A program made the position numbers and the translations under genes. This document shows, in pieces, positions 25,001-37,900 of a stretch of DNA of 64,000 nt. How positions within the stretch are numbered: the first letter of the stretch is position 1; every line of letters starts with the position of its first letter. The DNA comes from Stercorarius parasiticus (taxonomy: Eukaryota; Chordata; Aves; Charadriiformes; Stercorariidae). The stretch spans positions 1 to 64,000 of the forward strand of contig VWZL01000283.1 in the NCBI GenBank assembly GCA_013396915.1, read 5' to 3'. The notes beneath the pieces are model-generated. The model did not search any database and was not told where the DNA came from. It saw only the letters and a list, made by a program, of their open reading frames with translations.

Positions 25001-25365
25001 AAAAACGTCCTCAATTCACAAAGACAGAGAAAAACTCTTACACAAATGAACGCCCAAGCATGGTACTAGCTTACCTCACATTAGATGGGAGTGAGTTTTA
25101 CAAGCAGACTGACACATTTCTTTATAACAGTCTAGTATAACTGTCATTTGATTTTACCCATAAAAATGCTTGTATAAAAGCAACAACTAAGGAAATCATG
25201 TTCTGGGTTTGAATTTCATAAAAACAGAATTGCACTTTTGATACAACTGCTCTTTTTATGATGTCTGTGAATAATTCTCCATTTAGATTTCAAATTACAG
25301 CCCTATGCAATTTTTAAGAAAGCCACCTTAAAATCTCCTTGGAATAGTCAGAAACAGACTATTAC
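22033..25365 (-). other. ANKFN1: ANKFN1 intron k-l
   Basis: 3.3 kb intron. It contains the CR1 3' end (23140-23325) and a TA-rich run at about 24179-24203. The 150-codon minus-strand frame at 24073-24525 has no recognised motif and is not needed by the splice chain. Confidence 0.8.
23140..23325 (+). mobile_element. CR1 LINE 3' end fragment
   Basis: Contains the characteristic CR1 3' UTR text: AAGTGTGAAATTTATTGCCA, AGGATACTGTAGATGCCAGA, and GATAGATGGATCTTTGTTTT followed by GACCTAGTATGGCCATTTTTATG. This is the best single clue that the genome is sauropsid. It lies in the intron between exons k and l and is separated from the upstream CR1 piece by exon l, so it is an independent insertion. Confidence 0.8.
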
Positions 25366-25532
25366 CTGTATGTATTCTATAACTTGCTGGTGTCTTTGTT
25401 TGGCTGCAGCGACTTCACTGTCTGAAATTGCTTCCCTTAGGGATTGCTGGGTTTTCAGAGAGTCCAGCTCTATGACAGCAGAAAGGCGGCAATACAGGCT
25501 TATAAATTTTTCCTTGTAGCAGCAAAAATGAA
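25366..25532 (-). CDS. ANKFN1: ANKFN1 exon k: conserved helical segment
   Basis: Acceptor GGTCTTTTCACAG and donor GTAATAGTC bound 167 bases (2 + 55 codons). It reads VHFCCYKEKFISLYCRLSAV, then ELDSLKTQQSLREAISDSE and AAAKQRHQQVIEYIQ, probably mostly alpha-helical. It ends in phase 0, matching the QIDEIW start of exon l. Confidence 0.94.
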
Positions 25533-28500
25533 CTGTGAAAAGACCAAGTGCAAAGGAAACACTGTTATATTCTGGTTATGAAATATGAAATCCTTAGCTT
25601 TCAGAACACAAATTTTATTAAATATAATTATTAGCTCTCTGGATGGGTTACTTTAAGCTAGAAATAAATAATACGGGCTCTGATTCTCCTTTCATTTACA
25701 CCGGATTTACTCTGCAACTTCACCAATTTCAAAGAGTCATCTCTAATTTATATCTAAGTGAAGAGATAATCAGGTCCTCAGTATGCAACTCCAGAGGCTA
25801 TTTTGCCCTTGATAGCTTTAATCAGAAAGGCTGTTTCTGGGGCTTTTACAGCTCATCATTCCTTTTATCAAGGAAGTAGTACATGACTGGAAAATGGAAC
25901 TCATCCTTTATTTTTTTTAATTGAGTGTTTCAGAAAGGAAGTGTAATTTTGGAGGATGATAACTTTCTCATGGGCTAGGCTAGCTCAACTCAGTAACTGA
26001 AATGTAAATGACTCGGCAGTAAAAGCATTTAAGTGATATCACAGTTTGAGTGAAACAATTAAAACTCTTTTAGGTGTTATACATCATCCTCTGAACTCTC
26101 ATGCAGAAGAGTAAGCCAGAAAGTTCAAGAATGACCTCTTGCTTTGCGTAATTTGACTTCGGAGTAGCACAGAGCTCTCTGAGCTACCCCTAAAAGAGGT
26201 AACTAGATAAGAGAGAGAGCAGTTACAGTGCCGCGGAGCTTCACCAATGTTAATTTACCTGGCCTCTTAAAGCTACATTCTTCCAGAACCTGCAAATGCT
26301 GAGGTAAAACTTGCCAGTCATCTCTGTGAACGGCAGCGCAGACTGAGTACTTGCTGAGGGAGAACAAGTTTTCAGAAATACTTTCCCATTCATTGGTGCT
26401 TCAGTAAATGCAAGCACACAGCGTGATCTTGTTAGAGCAGGGAATGCCAGTTGGCTTACTGCTGCTACTTTTCTGGATTGTGGCATGATATTTTTCAGGG
26501 TATTTCAAGTGTAAATTGCATCTATTCTTCTTATCATAAATATTAAAAAAGAAATAAAAACAGTGTTGCCTGTCTACTTACCCCTTGCAAACAACATGAT
26601 AAGAATAACTGAGAAGAATTTATCAAACTAAGAAATCCAGTCACACAAACATCATTAGCATAACAATAAAGGCCTAATCTGAACATAAAAATCCCACAAA
26701 AAAAGAGTGAAAGAAAGGATTTTACCTTCTGGTTTCCCAGTGATGCCTAGATATTGCAGGGATCTAGTCTGAATAGTGTGTGGTCTTACAGTATATATGC
26801 CATATGTGGTGGACTCTTGAGTGAATTACAGCCGCGGTTTCAGCTTCAGTGCTGAAGTTTCGAGCCTTTGTGGTTTTAAGTCAGACCCTTTAATGTTACT
26901 TTAACAAATGTTACTTCAACGTAGTCTTTTGTGGTTATGCAATTATATAGTTGGTAGCCACCAGCTAATGGGGAATGGAAGCTTCTAATATTTGAGATGT
27001 GAATCACAGTCACTTTATAGAACATCAGGGATACATATATAATAAGTCATATAGAAATGTCGTCTGCCTTTGGCCAGATGATTGCTTACTTAATACTCAA
27101 AAGTAAAATTCAGCTTTCCATACTGTGCTTTCCACGAACTGCTTTCCCACTGCAGCAACACTGCTAAACAGAGAGGTCTGCACCCAGAATGCCATTTGAG
27201 AGAGAGCTCTGTTGCATGTTTATCTGCACCATGTCATCCCATTCAGTGCCTATTGCTTTGTCAGCCCGATGCAAACTATATCGCAGGAGTAAGAATGTCT
27301 CCTGCCTGTTGTACCACATAATGAGAGCTAAATAGTCTGCAAAACCTCTAGTGCAGAGATTAATTTCACCAGAGATGAATACGCTTCACGCATTAATTTG
27401 CACAGTGAATGCAGCAGCCACCTCTCATACGGAGAAGTGAAACGCTCAAGACACAGAGTCTAGCTGTAGACTCCAGGGTTGTTTGTCAAGAAGATAGTAA
27501 GTCTGGCTTTAGGGCACTACACCAAAGCACTGAACTAACTCTTCCAGCTCAATTAAGTTAGTTTTCTTTTGAAGGGCTAACTTTTCCTTGGCAGGCTATA
27601 GCAGCTCATGTATTGTCTGTCTGTACCACTCATAATTTTATGGCAGCTCAGCTGTCATCTGTCCTCCCACAACAAGCATAAAAACCCAAAGTTGTCACAG
27701 GCACCACTTTGTTTGCTCTGGCTGATGCGGCATAAACGCAATTGTATATTCCTGCCTGACCCAAATGAAGCTTGTGTTGCTGGATGATGGTAGGTCATGG
27801 ATCTACTGTGACTGCAGAATCATAGTCTTGCTAAGAGCCTCCATTAACATCTTGTTGCAGTTTAGGCTGGGCTGGCCACTAAATGAACAACAGATGCTCT
27901 CTTGTTCTCCATTAGTGACTCTAACAGCACCTAGCAATGCAATATAGGAAACAGGATAGTGTTGGCAATGGTGTCACATAAACACGTGAGAGAGATATCA
28001 CTGAGGACACAGCTGCCACTAGAGACCTATTCTGTAGTGGCTCCTTGTGCACTGACTCCGTCAGTTTTGGCTCGCATCTTTCTCTCTTCTCCAAGGCAGA
28101 GGAAAGAAAGATATCCAGTTTCACAGGCCAGAAGGAAACAGAGGAGACTAATGTGTAAGGCTCAGCGGTCCCCATACTTATAATATTATTTCTAAAAAGA
28201 ACTATTAAGTCTTTATGAGCTGCTTTTATGTGGAACCAAAGAAGAAATGAGAAATAGAGGACCTTGAAGCTAAAGCATCTTATGCCTTCTGTGAGACAGC
28301 TGGAAAACTCTGTTTTGGGGAATTCTTACCCAGTCAACAGCGCAGTGGAACAAGAGGGCAGAATCTGCTACAGCACAGGATGTGCTCCCTAAAGAAATAG
28401 ATTCAAGTCCAGTGCTTCAGCATTTTTCACAATAACAGGCTTTTCCTGCACCACAGCAATAGGGCTGAGTCTCCTGCATTTGTCGAGGAATCAGAAGGAA

Positions 28501-28991
28501 AAAGACGACCCTCACGCGGGAAACTCCACTCAGACTGTCCACAAAGTTGTGAGGGGGTCAGACCTTGAGTAAGACTACCTGCAATCAGGGACTGCAAAAA
28601 TTCTCCTCTACAAAATGGGTGATTATTCTTGTAACAATTTAGAGGGATGGTTTTTTGCGTCTCCTTTCACGCTCCAACCTTGCTATGTTGTGTGTAATTT
28701 TTTTCTTTCTGTTTTTTAAAGAACATCATCTTCCAAATAAGCTTATAGACACATACTGGATAACTGTGGGCTTTGCTCTATGCTTTGCATTTCAATAACG
28801 ATTGCTACAGTATATGCTTTAACCGCTGTGCTCCCTCTATAACTTGTACACAGTTATAGGTAGTGTTGTTGCCAAAGCCATCATGTGATTTATTGACTCT
28901 CCACTGGGACAAGGGGGAAAACAGATACAACTTTGTGATTTTATTATAAGGAGACTGGGTTAATATTTCTAGGTGAAGCAAGCTACTATAC
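25533..28991 (-). other. ANKFN1: ANKFN1 intron j-k
   Basis: 3.5 kb intron. A TTTACACCGGATTTACTCTG segment at about 25695 is related to the palindromic repeat family. Otherwise nothing recognised. Confidence 0.8.
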
Positions 28992-29160
28992 CGAGTTCAA
29001 ACATCTGAAGAGGGAGGTTAAGAAATCCTGAGTGTGGGGTGTAAGGATTATTCTGTCCTGGGGCAGTGCAGACGTCGTCTGAGGCGGGGAGCAGGAGAAG
29101 AAAGGAGACATTGTGACCCAGTTCCAACACCTCCTGTGTATACAGACGGAAGTGCTTAGC
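28992..29160 (-). CDS. ANKFN1: ANKFN1 exon j: conserved core
   Basis: Acceptor CGTGTCCCTCTACAG and donor GTATAGTAG bound 169 bases (56 codons plus one). The true frame reads AKHFRLYTQEVLELGHN, VSFLLLLPASDDVCTAPGQN and NPYTPHSGFLNLPLQMFEL. A longer minus-strand open frame over the same bases is out of register and is a shadow. The final G joins TT of exon k to give valine, making the VHFC junction. Confidence 0.94.
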
Positions 29161-30950
29161 CTGTAGAGGGACACGCGCAGGGGAAGAAATAGGAGAGAAT
29201 TACAACATGGCACTTATATAAACAACACCCCAAATGATATAAAACATTAAAGAAAATTTGCACAACATCAAGCTCGGAATTTTTATAAAACATAAATATT
29301 TGGGGGGGGGGCCTAAATGTGGGTTCATGTCACTACATAAAATAAAGATTTAAAGCTGCAGTGTTCCACATTAAAACAACACACACAGGCACAACCCCCC
29401 TGAAAACAACATTTATGTTTCTTATTAGGCAGAAAATGATCACATGCCATGTGCTTTTCAAGATTATGATTGCATAATTATGTGAAAACATGAAAATGGA
29501 TTCAATTAAAAACCTTTAAGATTCAATTTAGGGTTGGTTAAGAGAAATATGCAGCTCTCCCTCAACACAGCACTGAAAAGGTTTAACAAGTGCTGCAGCA
29601 AGAGAAAATGGCACACGCAGGAGTTGGCCTGGGGCTGCTGTAGGGCTGCTGTGTGCAGCACTGCATTTTACCCTGGGTATGCACCAGAGTCACTGTCCAT
29701 GATTCTGTTTACCACAAAAAATAATAAAAATACATAAAGAAATCTGTTGGATTAAAAATTCAGTTCACTCACATAGAAGTTTGGTCCCGAGTCATCAAAA
29801 CATTTACAACTGTGTTTAACTGCAAGGTCATTTTTATGTCTATCTCTCATGCACAATAGTTGAGCTTAAATGCTTGGCTGAAGCGCAGCCTAAGGAACAT
29901 ATTGCACAGTGATTTACATATTTTAGTCCCTAGCTCTTAAAAAAAAAAAAAAAAAGGAAAAGATGCACAAAAGCTGTAACGTCCAAGAGCATAGAGACCT
30001 GTACAGAGCCCTATTGAATTAGAGTGACTGACCACAAGGCAGCACACCATCTGTCTTAATTTTGGATTTACTTGAGTCTTATTTGGCTCTTCCCAGGCTA
30101 GAAGGTGCAGCACTGATGGATTCCTTTTTAAAAGCAAAGCCTAAACCTTTCAAAATCAAGAAATGGAGAACCAGATTAATTTATTTAAGGCCACATCTTT
30201 CTAGCTGCACAAACAGACCTTGAAGTGAGTATAAAGATGATTTACTTCTACTTTAAGCCCTCTTTACCCTTATAGACCAAAATAAAATGGAATTCATGTA
30301 AACAAGAAACAAACTCCTTAGCTTATTTTTTCATGGACCTTTCACATCATAGATTATCCTCCCTGACTTCTTTATTTATTCACATATGCATTTCTTGTAC
30401 CTGAATGTAAAGCCAGAAGACAGATACCTCTCCTCACCCACAGCAATCTGGAGGTCTGGAACTATGTGTTTTAGAAGTGCTATGTTTATCTGTGTGTAAA
30501 AGAATAGCAAAACGCTGTGTCTTCAGCAGGCTTTTCATACACCCTCAATATTACCTCCAAAAGAACAGTCAATTGCCCTGCTTGCCTGGAAAAATACCTA
30601 TGTTTCTTTACCAGCTGGGTAAAGGTGCTCATAGCTACTAGTTTCTTGCAAAAATGCTTATTTGCACCTGCCTGAAGTTGCACAAATATGCTAACAGAAG
30701 CAAAAATAGAAGTTTATTGAAAATTTGTCTCTTAATCCTTATATGTTCAAATATCCAGGGAAATAACTTTTATTGAAGACGTTCCCCCCACACGCACACT
30801 TAGAATAATGGAATATAAAACTTCTCTGCTTTTCTTTTCTTGCAACCGTAACATTTAAGCCTTACTTGCAAGTTACACAGTTTGTAGCTTTTAGTTGTGT
30901 TCTTCAGAATCAGTTTTTTAAAAGGTGATAAATACCACAAAGGAAAATAC
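29161..30950 (-). other. ANKFN1: ANKFN1 intron i-j
   Basis: 1.8 kb AT-rich intron with a run of nine G at about 29302 and an A17 run near 29939. Nothing coding recognised. Confidence 0.8.
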
Positions 30951-31101
30951 CTGATGCAGAGGTAGATTGATCTGTTTAAGGAGAGCTTTCACTGCCATCT
31001 GGAGCTCATACAAGAACAATTGAGTAGGGCAGTCTGAAGTATGATCCATACTTTCCACAGATTCTGAGCCAGAAAGTGTTTGGATCCATTCCCACTCATC
31101 T
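30951..31101 (-). CDS. ANKFN1: ANKFN1 exon i: conserved core
   Basis: Acceptor TCAACATACAG and donor GTATTTTCC bound 151 bases: one base completing lysine, then 50 codons ending in phase 0. It encodes DEWEWIQTLSGSESVES, a less conserved DHTSDCPTQ loop, and the helix ELQMAVKALLKQINLPLHQ. The WEWIQ and KQINLPLHQ motifs fit the family. Confidence 0.94.
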
Positions 31102-32532
31102 CTGTATGTTGAGTCAAGTTAAAATTAGAAATATAACAAAAGTTCAGTGCACAGGCAGGAATTCAGTGTATGTGCATTTGGGATCTGTTGATAGTTTAAT
31201 TCTCATATAGCAAAACATTCTAAACTTGTGCAATCTTGATTGTTTGTGGTTAAAAATCTAACTTTGAAAAGTTTAATTTTTCTAGCACATGTACGTCAGG
31301 CTGAACATTCCTTGCAAACCTCTGGAAGTCCAACTGCCTTTGAAATATTTCACTAAGGCTTCTCACTCCAGGTTTTATTTTTCACATAATTCCCTATCTA
31401 CCACAATACTTTAAAAAGCATGGATGGGAAATGACAACAGCGACAATTAGCAGGAAGGTTAATTTCTGTCACAGACTCCCTTGTACTCACTGGAGCCAAA
31501 GAACTTCCTGATTTGTTCAACATATATCCATTCTAGACCTGATAAACATGGGAGTCATCTTCCTGGATCCAATCCTTAATTCACCCTGCCCAGTATTCAG
31601 GCTTGAAAAGCAGCCAGCACCAAACATTCAAGAAAAAAAGGACAGGAAACCCCACTACAAGACAAGTAATAGATGTGGTACAATTTGCTCCTAAATAAAG
31701 AGCTGATCTTAAACTTCAGGAGTCAGAGAGTGTTATAAACTCTGAAGCACTAGGCTTTATAGTGGTTCCAAAATTTTTGTTAGTATTAACTATTACATTC
31801 TGGATATCCTTGTTATCCATATAGATCCAGTTCCTTTTTCCTCATGCAAAATTGTCAGGTGGCTGCTGAAATGATATGGGATTAAAAAGCTCCAGAAAAA
31901 AGCCAATAAAATGTGTTGCCCGCTAGGCAGGGACCAGGCAGTCCAGAGAAGTGCACTTGCCCAATAGATAAGGGAAGCAATGGACAAAGGGGAAAAGGGC
32001 TTTGCCAGAGCAGAGCCGCTCAGTGGCTGATAGCATTTGTCTGAATAGGTGTTTTCAATGGCTGTATGTTTGCTGTGGATTAGAGCGAGAAACCAGATAT
32101 TACACAAGAGAATAAACAGAAAAATCACCAGCTCCAACACCCCATGGGCAGTGAAAATCAATAGAAGGGTTGACATTGAATTCACTGGAGGCTGAATCAG
32201 GGCTGCAGGCTATGAGCTTCCTGACAGATATATGGAAGATCATTACCACTGTGCAGAATTTGAGCGACCAGAGAATACTGTCCTTAGAAGTCAATGGGCT
32301 CATGTGTATGTGTTCCGGATAGGCCTTCAGATTGCTGGAAACACGCAGGGACACCTGTTTTGTTCTGTGCTGTTCTCTGTGATGGCACCCACCTGAGCCA
32401 AACTTTGCTGGCAGCTACAATTTTGCAAAGGCAAAACCTGCCTTAGCATTCGATTTTTTTCAGTTGTTTCAAACTTGAAACAAATGTTCTCTCTCTACAT
32501 GCGTGTGTGTAAATGTGTATATATTCACTTAC
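31102..32532 (-). other. ANKFN1: ANKFN1 intron h-i
   Basis: 1.4 kb intron. A 130-codon minus-strand frame (31793-32185) with hydrophobic stretches overlaps sequence that looks repeat-like (GAATTCACTGGAGGCTGAAT near 32180). I see no splice sites that would join it in frame. Confidence 0.75.
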
Positions 32533-32699
32533 TTGGAGACATTGCTGTTGTCTCGGATTTTAACGTGACACAGGACATTAGGCAACTTCTGCAACACAAG
32601 CACTTTGATTTGATCCACAGAACTGCAGAGTTTAAGGTAACCCAGATACAAGCCGGGAGGGAGGCGTTGCTGACTTCGTTTGTGATAGGAAAGTATGTC
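32533..32699 (-). CDS. ANKFN1: ANKFN1 exon h: conserved core
   Basis: Acceptor TGTCTTAAAACAG and donor GTAAGTGAATA bound 167 bases (55 codons plus two bases). It reads DILSYHKRSQQRLPPGLYLG, then YLKLCSSVDQIKVLV and LPNVLCHVKIRDNSNVS. The last two bases AA join A of exon i to make lysine. The motif GLYLGYLKLCSSVDQI is characteristic. The donor is a full consensus GTAAGT. Confidence 0.95.
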
Positions 32700-34757
32700 C
32701 TGTTTTAAGACATAAAAATCTCTTTTTTTTTTCCACATAAGCGGAAGAGTTTGGGATCAAAAAGCAACAAATGTTTTTACAGCCGTCTTTTTGTTTCAAC
32801 AGTGTTCCCAATTCACAAAGCATTTAAGCACATGCTTAAGCATATAAATAATCTCTGGTAGTTTGGATGCACTTAGATAACTTTTTACTTAAAGCCATAC
32901 ACAGGTTCTCTAAGATCTCCACGTCATACAGGAACTGGCTCTAAAAAACCAGAGGTTTTGATCTTCTACAACTGTAGTATTTAGACTAGCTTAAATAACA
33001 CCCAGCTCCACACTTCTGTCTGATCATTTCAGCAGTGAGCTGGGTCAGGGAACTGATTCAGCTGAAAAGCAACTCAGAAGCAGCAGTTATTTTTCAGCCA
33101 GAGCAGTTCCCTGGGTCACGTTTGGAGCAGAGCGGCATTGGGAAAAAGCTGTCACCTGTGCTGCATAAGCCAGGGCTGTCACCAAAGAAATGCATGTGGA
33201 GTCACAGCCGATGTCGCTCAAAAACCTGTTCTGTATCACCTGCTGTCAACAGAAAGATCTCTGTGAGTGGGGGGGCTGGTGGTTTGCAAAGTTTAATTAA
33301 TGGCTGTGTTTTCTGAACAAATGTCTTTATCAACAGATAGAGCTTTGAAGGAATTAATGATGGCGCATTTGCTGAAGCCAGGAGACATTTTTAAGGCTAT
33401 GTATAGCAGTCCCCCAAAACTGCCCTAAAAATGATGTCTGCTGCCATCCTGAGAAACGTGTGCTTCTGCAATGGGTGAGGATTAAGACACCTGGCCTTAT
33501 GCCTTTCCTCTTGGAACCATCAAATTATCTGCCAGTGCTATGCTTGGCTCTGACCAATGCAATTAGACCCTCATTTTCACAAGCACTTCATGAACAAAAT
33601 ACCCATTCGATGATTAAACAAGTAATACAAGAAAGGGTGGGCATTAGATAGGAATGTGTAAACCATTAGGGGAACATTTTTTCCACTAGGATCTCTGTGG
33701 AAATCTGATCAGGCCTGCATTTTGGGTTTCCTAATATAAAACTTTTGCCCAGATTGACATTTTTCTACACCTTTAACACATTTTAATACATTAAATCTAA
33801 CATAGATCAGGTGAGTTTTATTGTCTTTTGGAAATTTTTTAATGTTTCTTAGACCTAGTAATGTATATTTTGATTGCCTGTCAGTTTCCGGTAGAAAAGC
33901 ACAGTCTCTGCCCAAGAAAGTGCCTCTGATTCAAAATTGAACCACAGCAGTCATCGTCTAGTTGAGGCTACTAAAGAAGGGACTAAGACAATGATTTGTC
34001 TTGTAGTATCTTGGGTAACTATGCAACTGTGTTTTAGAGAGATTGGCTACTGACATTTTGTGAGAAATAGGCTGCTGTTACTGACAGAAAACATGTATTA
34101 ACATGAGTTTACCGATACCCTGACTCTTGAAGGGCTGAAAACCCATGGCTCTCCATGCTAACTGAACTGACTATGCAAAGCAACTTCTAAGGTCAATCCT
34201 TACCTTGGTATTTTTCTAATCGTGAAGTCTAGGTTCTTCTTAAGCAGAAGTTAAAGGAGGGTTATGGTCAGTAAAGAATTCTTTAGCAACTATACCAGGC
34301 TCCAAGGAACCCCACAGAACAAGTTTATTAAGTAGAACAGTAAAGTTTTAAACCTAGATTTAGTGTTCAAGGCTGGATGGAAAAATCTTATGGAGTGTAG
34401 AAATTGTAAGTGTCTGTATAGGTGCTTAAGAACATCCCAGAGAATTTTAAAGGTTTTTATATCCCTTGCTACAGAATTCTATAGCATGGTTTCCCGAAAC
34501 TGATAGAAACTCTACTATTCTCTGCTAGGACTTTGAAGTAATTTCTTTAGAATCTCATGGATATTTTACATATTAAGGATCTGATCCCAGACCCACTGGA
34601 AGTAATACAAGTCTTTGCTTTCAGTGGGAGCCTTGCCATTAATTTTATTGGGCACTGGATTAAGGCCTAAAATTCTACAAGACTCTTCCAAAAATCAGGG
34701 CTCTGGCACAGGCTTTACAAAAGCAAATAACATACAGTAAGAGAAGCAAAGCACTAC
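32700..34757 (-). other. ANKFN1: ANKFN1 intron g-h
   Basis: 2.1 kb intron with one palindromic repeat copy next to exon g (34570-34672). Otherwise nothing recognised. Confidence 0.8.
34570..34672. repeat. palindromic interspersed repeat, second copy
   Basis: GGATCTGATCCCAGACCCACTGG ... TCAGTGGGAGCCTTGCC ... TTATTGGGCACTGGATTAAGGCC shows the same arms (GATCTGATCC and GGATTAAGGCC) and centre as other copies. It sits 85 bases downstream of exon g, in the intron. Confidence 0.5.
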
Positions 34758-34973
34758 CTGGATTGTTATAAGCAAGATGTCTAATGCTGTTGGCTCCTCT
34801 GGAGTTGAAAGGGATTTCCTCTGGCTTTGTAGTTTGGATACCTGCATCCATTTGCCATTAAAAAATGAATAAAGACTCTCCACTTCTCTTATAGTAACTA
34901 TCAGCATATTGCCATGTCGATCCTTGATTGGCTCATAAAAAACTCTGCCTAAGTTGTGAGTTCCCAGCAAATT
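34758..34973 (-). CDS. ANKFN1: ANKFN1 exon g: most conserved core exon
   Basis: Acceptor TTGTTTTCTAG and donor GTAGTGC bound 216 bases, exactly 72 codons in phase 0. It contains NLLGTHNLGRVFYEPIKDR, a beta-rich ILIVTI-like stretch (here MLIVTIREVESLY), KWMQVSKLQSQRKS and EEPTALDILLITIQ. This is the best-recognised block of the family and the main reason for the gene name. The Ras-association-like fold reported for the family is likely to involve this region, although I cannot place its limits by eye. Confidence 0.95.
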
Positions 34974-37900
34974 CTAGAAAACAAGCAAATTATAAAATGA
35001 AAGTTATTTATCTCATATCAGGAGAGTGGTATTTTTTGAAACTTAACTTTGTGCTCACTGACCTCAGTCCTATTAACTTCAATAAAAAATATAGACACAC
35101 AGTGTTTCTCAAACCCGTGCCCTACAGTCATATCGCTCAGTGGCAAAAGGAAAAGTTCTTCCCTACGTTGTGTTTCTGGATTGAATTGTGGATCCTCTGA
35201 TGTATTTGGTCCATCAGCGTTTAGTCCAACATTTAATGGAGAACATCAGAAAGGCTATTAGGACCCAATGCCTTCGTAAAAGGAAACACTGCAAAGTAAT
35301 TCACTTATTTCACAGAACTTCCTATTTTTGCCCTGTCATGTAAATACAAAGGATGCAGTTTTCAAAAGCACTCAGTGCTGGTCTAGCGGTGATTCCATTG
35401 GTATCAATGAAGCCCTTCTGATATGAATTTACTGAAGAGCTAGGTACTTATCTTCAACTCCCCAAAACCAAATGTCAGAGATGATACAAAATTCTTTCTC
35501 TATCCCCAAATCATTTATATTGGACACTTCAAATGTTTTCTGTTAGGGTCATTAAATATAATCTCCATTTTCTGTTCTCTGTTTTAAAATGATTCAGATT
35601 ATTTTCAGCAACAAAAGCAAGAGGCCCTTGTATCTGTGTTGAATGTAAATAATTCTGGAGCTAAACTGTGGGGTGTGTTTGTGAAAGAACACAGAGGAAT
35701 TTGAAGAGACGCGGACCCTTTTCCTTTTACTTCAGGTACCAAGAATGTGCTAGACAAAACCGGCAGAAACTAACAAACTACCAGGGCAAAGCTCTCCAGG
35801 AAAATATGTGAGGATTAAAGAAAAGTAATTTTAAAAGACTCCACATAAAATACATATTTTGGTCAAAATCCCTTTCCTCACACAGTAAGGCATCTGCTTA
35901 TAGGTGCAAACACACTCAATCCAGTGACCAGCCACTGAAGAGATTCCCAGATGTCTTAAAGAAAAATGCCTAACATTTAAAATATGCTCATTACTTTGTG
36001 ACTTTTCAAGAGATCTACAGTAAGCTGGATAGAGATGGGGGTAGTTTAAAATGAAAACTTGAATTCACAATGTAACACATTGTATGTTTAGGGAAGTGCT
36101 GTACATTAAATTAATGATATTGTAAATGGATAGACTATCCTGAATTTATTTATCTGTACTTAGCAGGCAATATTTACTTATAAACTGTATTATTAAATTG
36201 TTTATAAACTCTAGGTAGTGAGTACAGTGACTGCCCTTTATGTGTCAGAACTTAGCTATTTTAGCTTTTTGCATCCCTCTCCAGTGCATGCTGCTGATGT
36301 CTATATAGCACCTTCCCTCTTCTTTTTTAACCGTTCTGCCTCCATAGCTGATTAACACTGGGTTTCTTGAGGATACATTTTGTATTAACCCATGTGTCCA
36401 CAGGTGGGACAAATCATTGCAGGTAGGTGTTAGCCATCTAGTTGTCACGTTAATCACTGCAACATCTGAATATGCCTAGATGAAAGCAAATACTTCTTTA
36501 CTGTCACTGACCGTATAGTCCGAGTGGCATTCCAGCACAGAGAGTGGGGTACCTACTAATATGAATATATGGCTCATTCATGTACTAAAAAAGTTTTGTG
36601 TCTGCTTTGCTTGGCACCCTGTCACTTGTGTTTTGTTTGCTTCAGTTGTCTGGTGGTAACAACAGGCAAAATTACAGTCCCTGTTGTCTCTGAATCTACT
36701 GATCTAGTGCCTTAGCAGCTGTGTTGTCACTGATCTTTTCCATTCTGTCCTAAATTCCTGTGGAGTCAGTCTATTAACTGCCTCAATAAAATGTATTCAA
36801 CCGTATAAACTTTATTGAGATCCTTCCATTGGTGGATCCCATTAGGCCACACACCGTTAAGAGGCTGGCAGATCTGTGACAATCCCGGTGTTCATCAGGG
36901 GACCAAGCTAACAGAACAAACGTTAAGGCCAGTAAATTTGCCAGAAATTCAACAGAGCGATATACCACATGGACACATTTGCTATATCTCTGTGCTTCAA
37001 GCTCTGCTCTTAACTTCTTTGGTAGCAAATAATACCACAAAGTACTAGGAACCTTGGTTATCTTGAAGCGCAATCCGTGCATGCTAGCAATGCTCTGTTA
37101 AAGGCAATCTGCACAGAGGGAATGAAACTGAGCTAACCAAAGGAATACGCGCTACCTACGCTGAGCTAACCACACCAGAGGGAACATTCAGCAGATATAG
37201 TTAAAACTTTCTCTGGTGACAGCTCAAAGGACTGACAAGCAGCTGCTGCTTAGCACAGGTGGTCCTCCAATAAAGGTAGAGCAGCCTGGCATTCCATATA
37301 TTTCGGGATACTTTGGGGAAATCAGTCAAGACAGGTGGTTGCCCAGGAAGGCTACTCTCCTGTACAGCATGCTTTGCCAAAAGATGTAAAACAAACCCCA
37401 CATGGATATTCTTAATAATCGCCACAAAGTGTCTGGCTCTCATAGCTGCTATAAAACCTAGCTTATTGCATTGACTGGCAATAACAAGAGGGATGGCTGA
37501 ATGGCTAATGCATGAGCCAAGCAATATGAAGATCTTCATTAATTCCATGACTTTACCATACATTTTTCTGGGAAGCTTTGGTGACTTCATTCAAACAAAA
37601 GGTAGGAGAAAGTGAGGCCTGGATATACTTTTTCTGTAAGAATCATGCACAAATTTGTTTGAAAATGTATTTTCCTGCAGAAGTAAATATTTTACAGAAG
37701 TGTCTGCCTTCCAGCCAGGGATTTGATGTTAACACGAAAGCCATTCTTCAAAAGCTTTACGATAAATGTCACAATGTTCTGCTAAGAATGTGGGATTACT
37801 ATCTGCATAACAAATAGTGGATCAAAACACAGAAGGATTGAGTGACCTGTTCAGTACCACTCAGGTTATATCTGTAGCTCAGGTTGGAATGGAACCATCC

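Noticed and set aside
31793..32185. 130-codon minus-strand frame with hydrophobic segments
   Set aside because: Intronic and overlapping repeat-like sequence; nothing supports a membrane protein gene.
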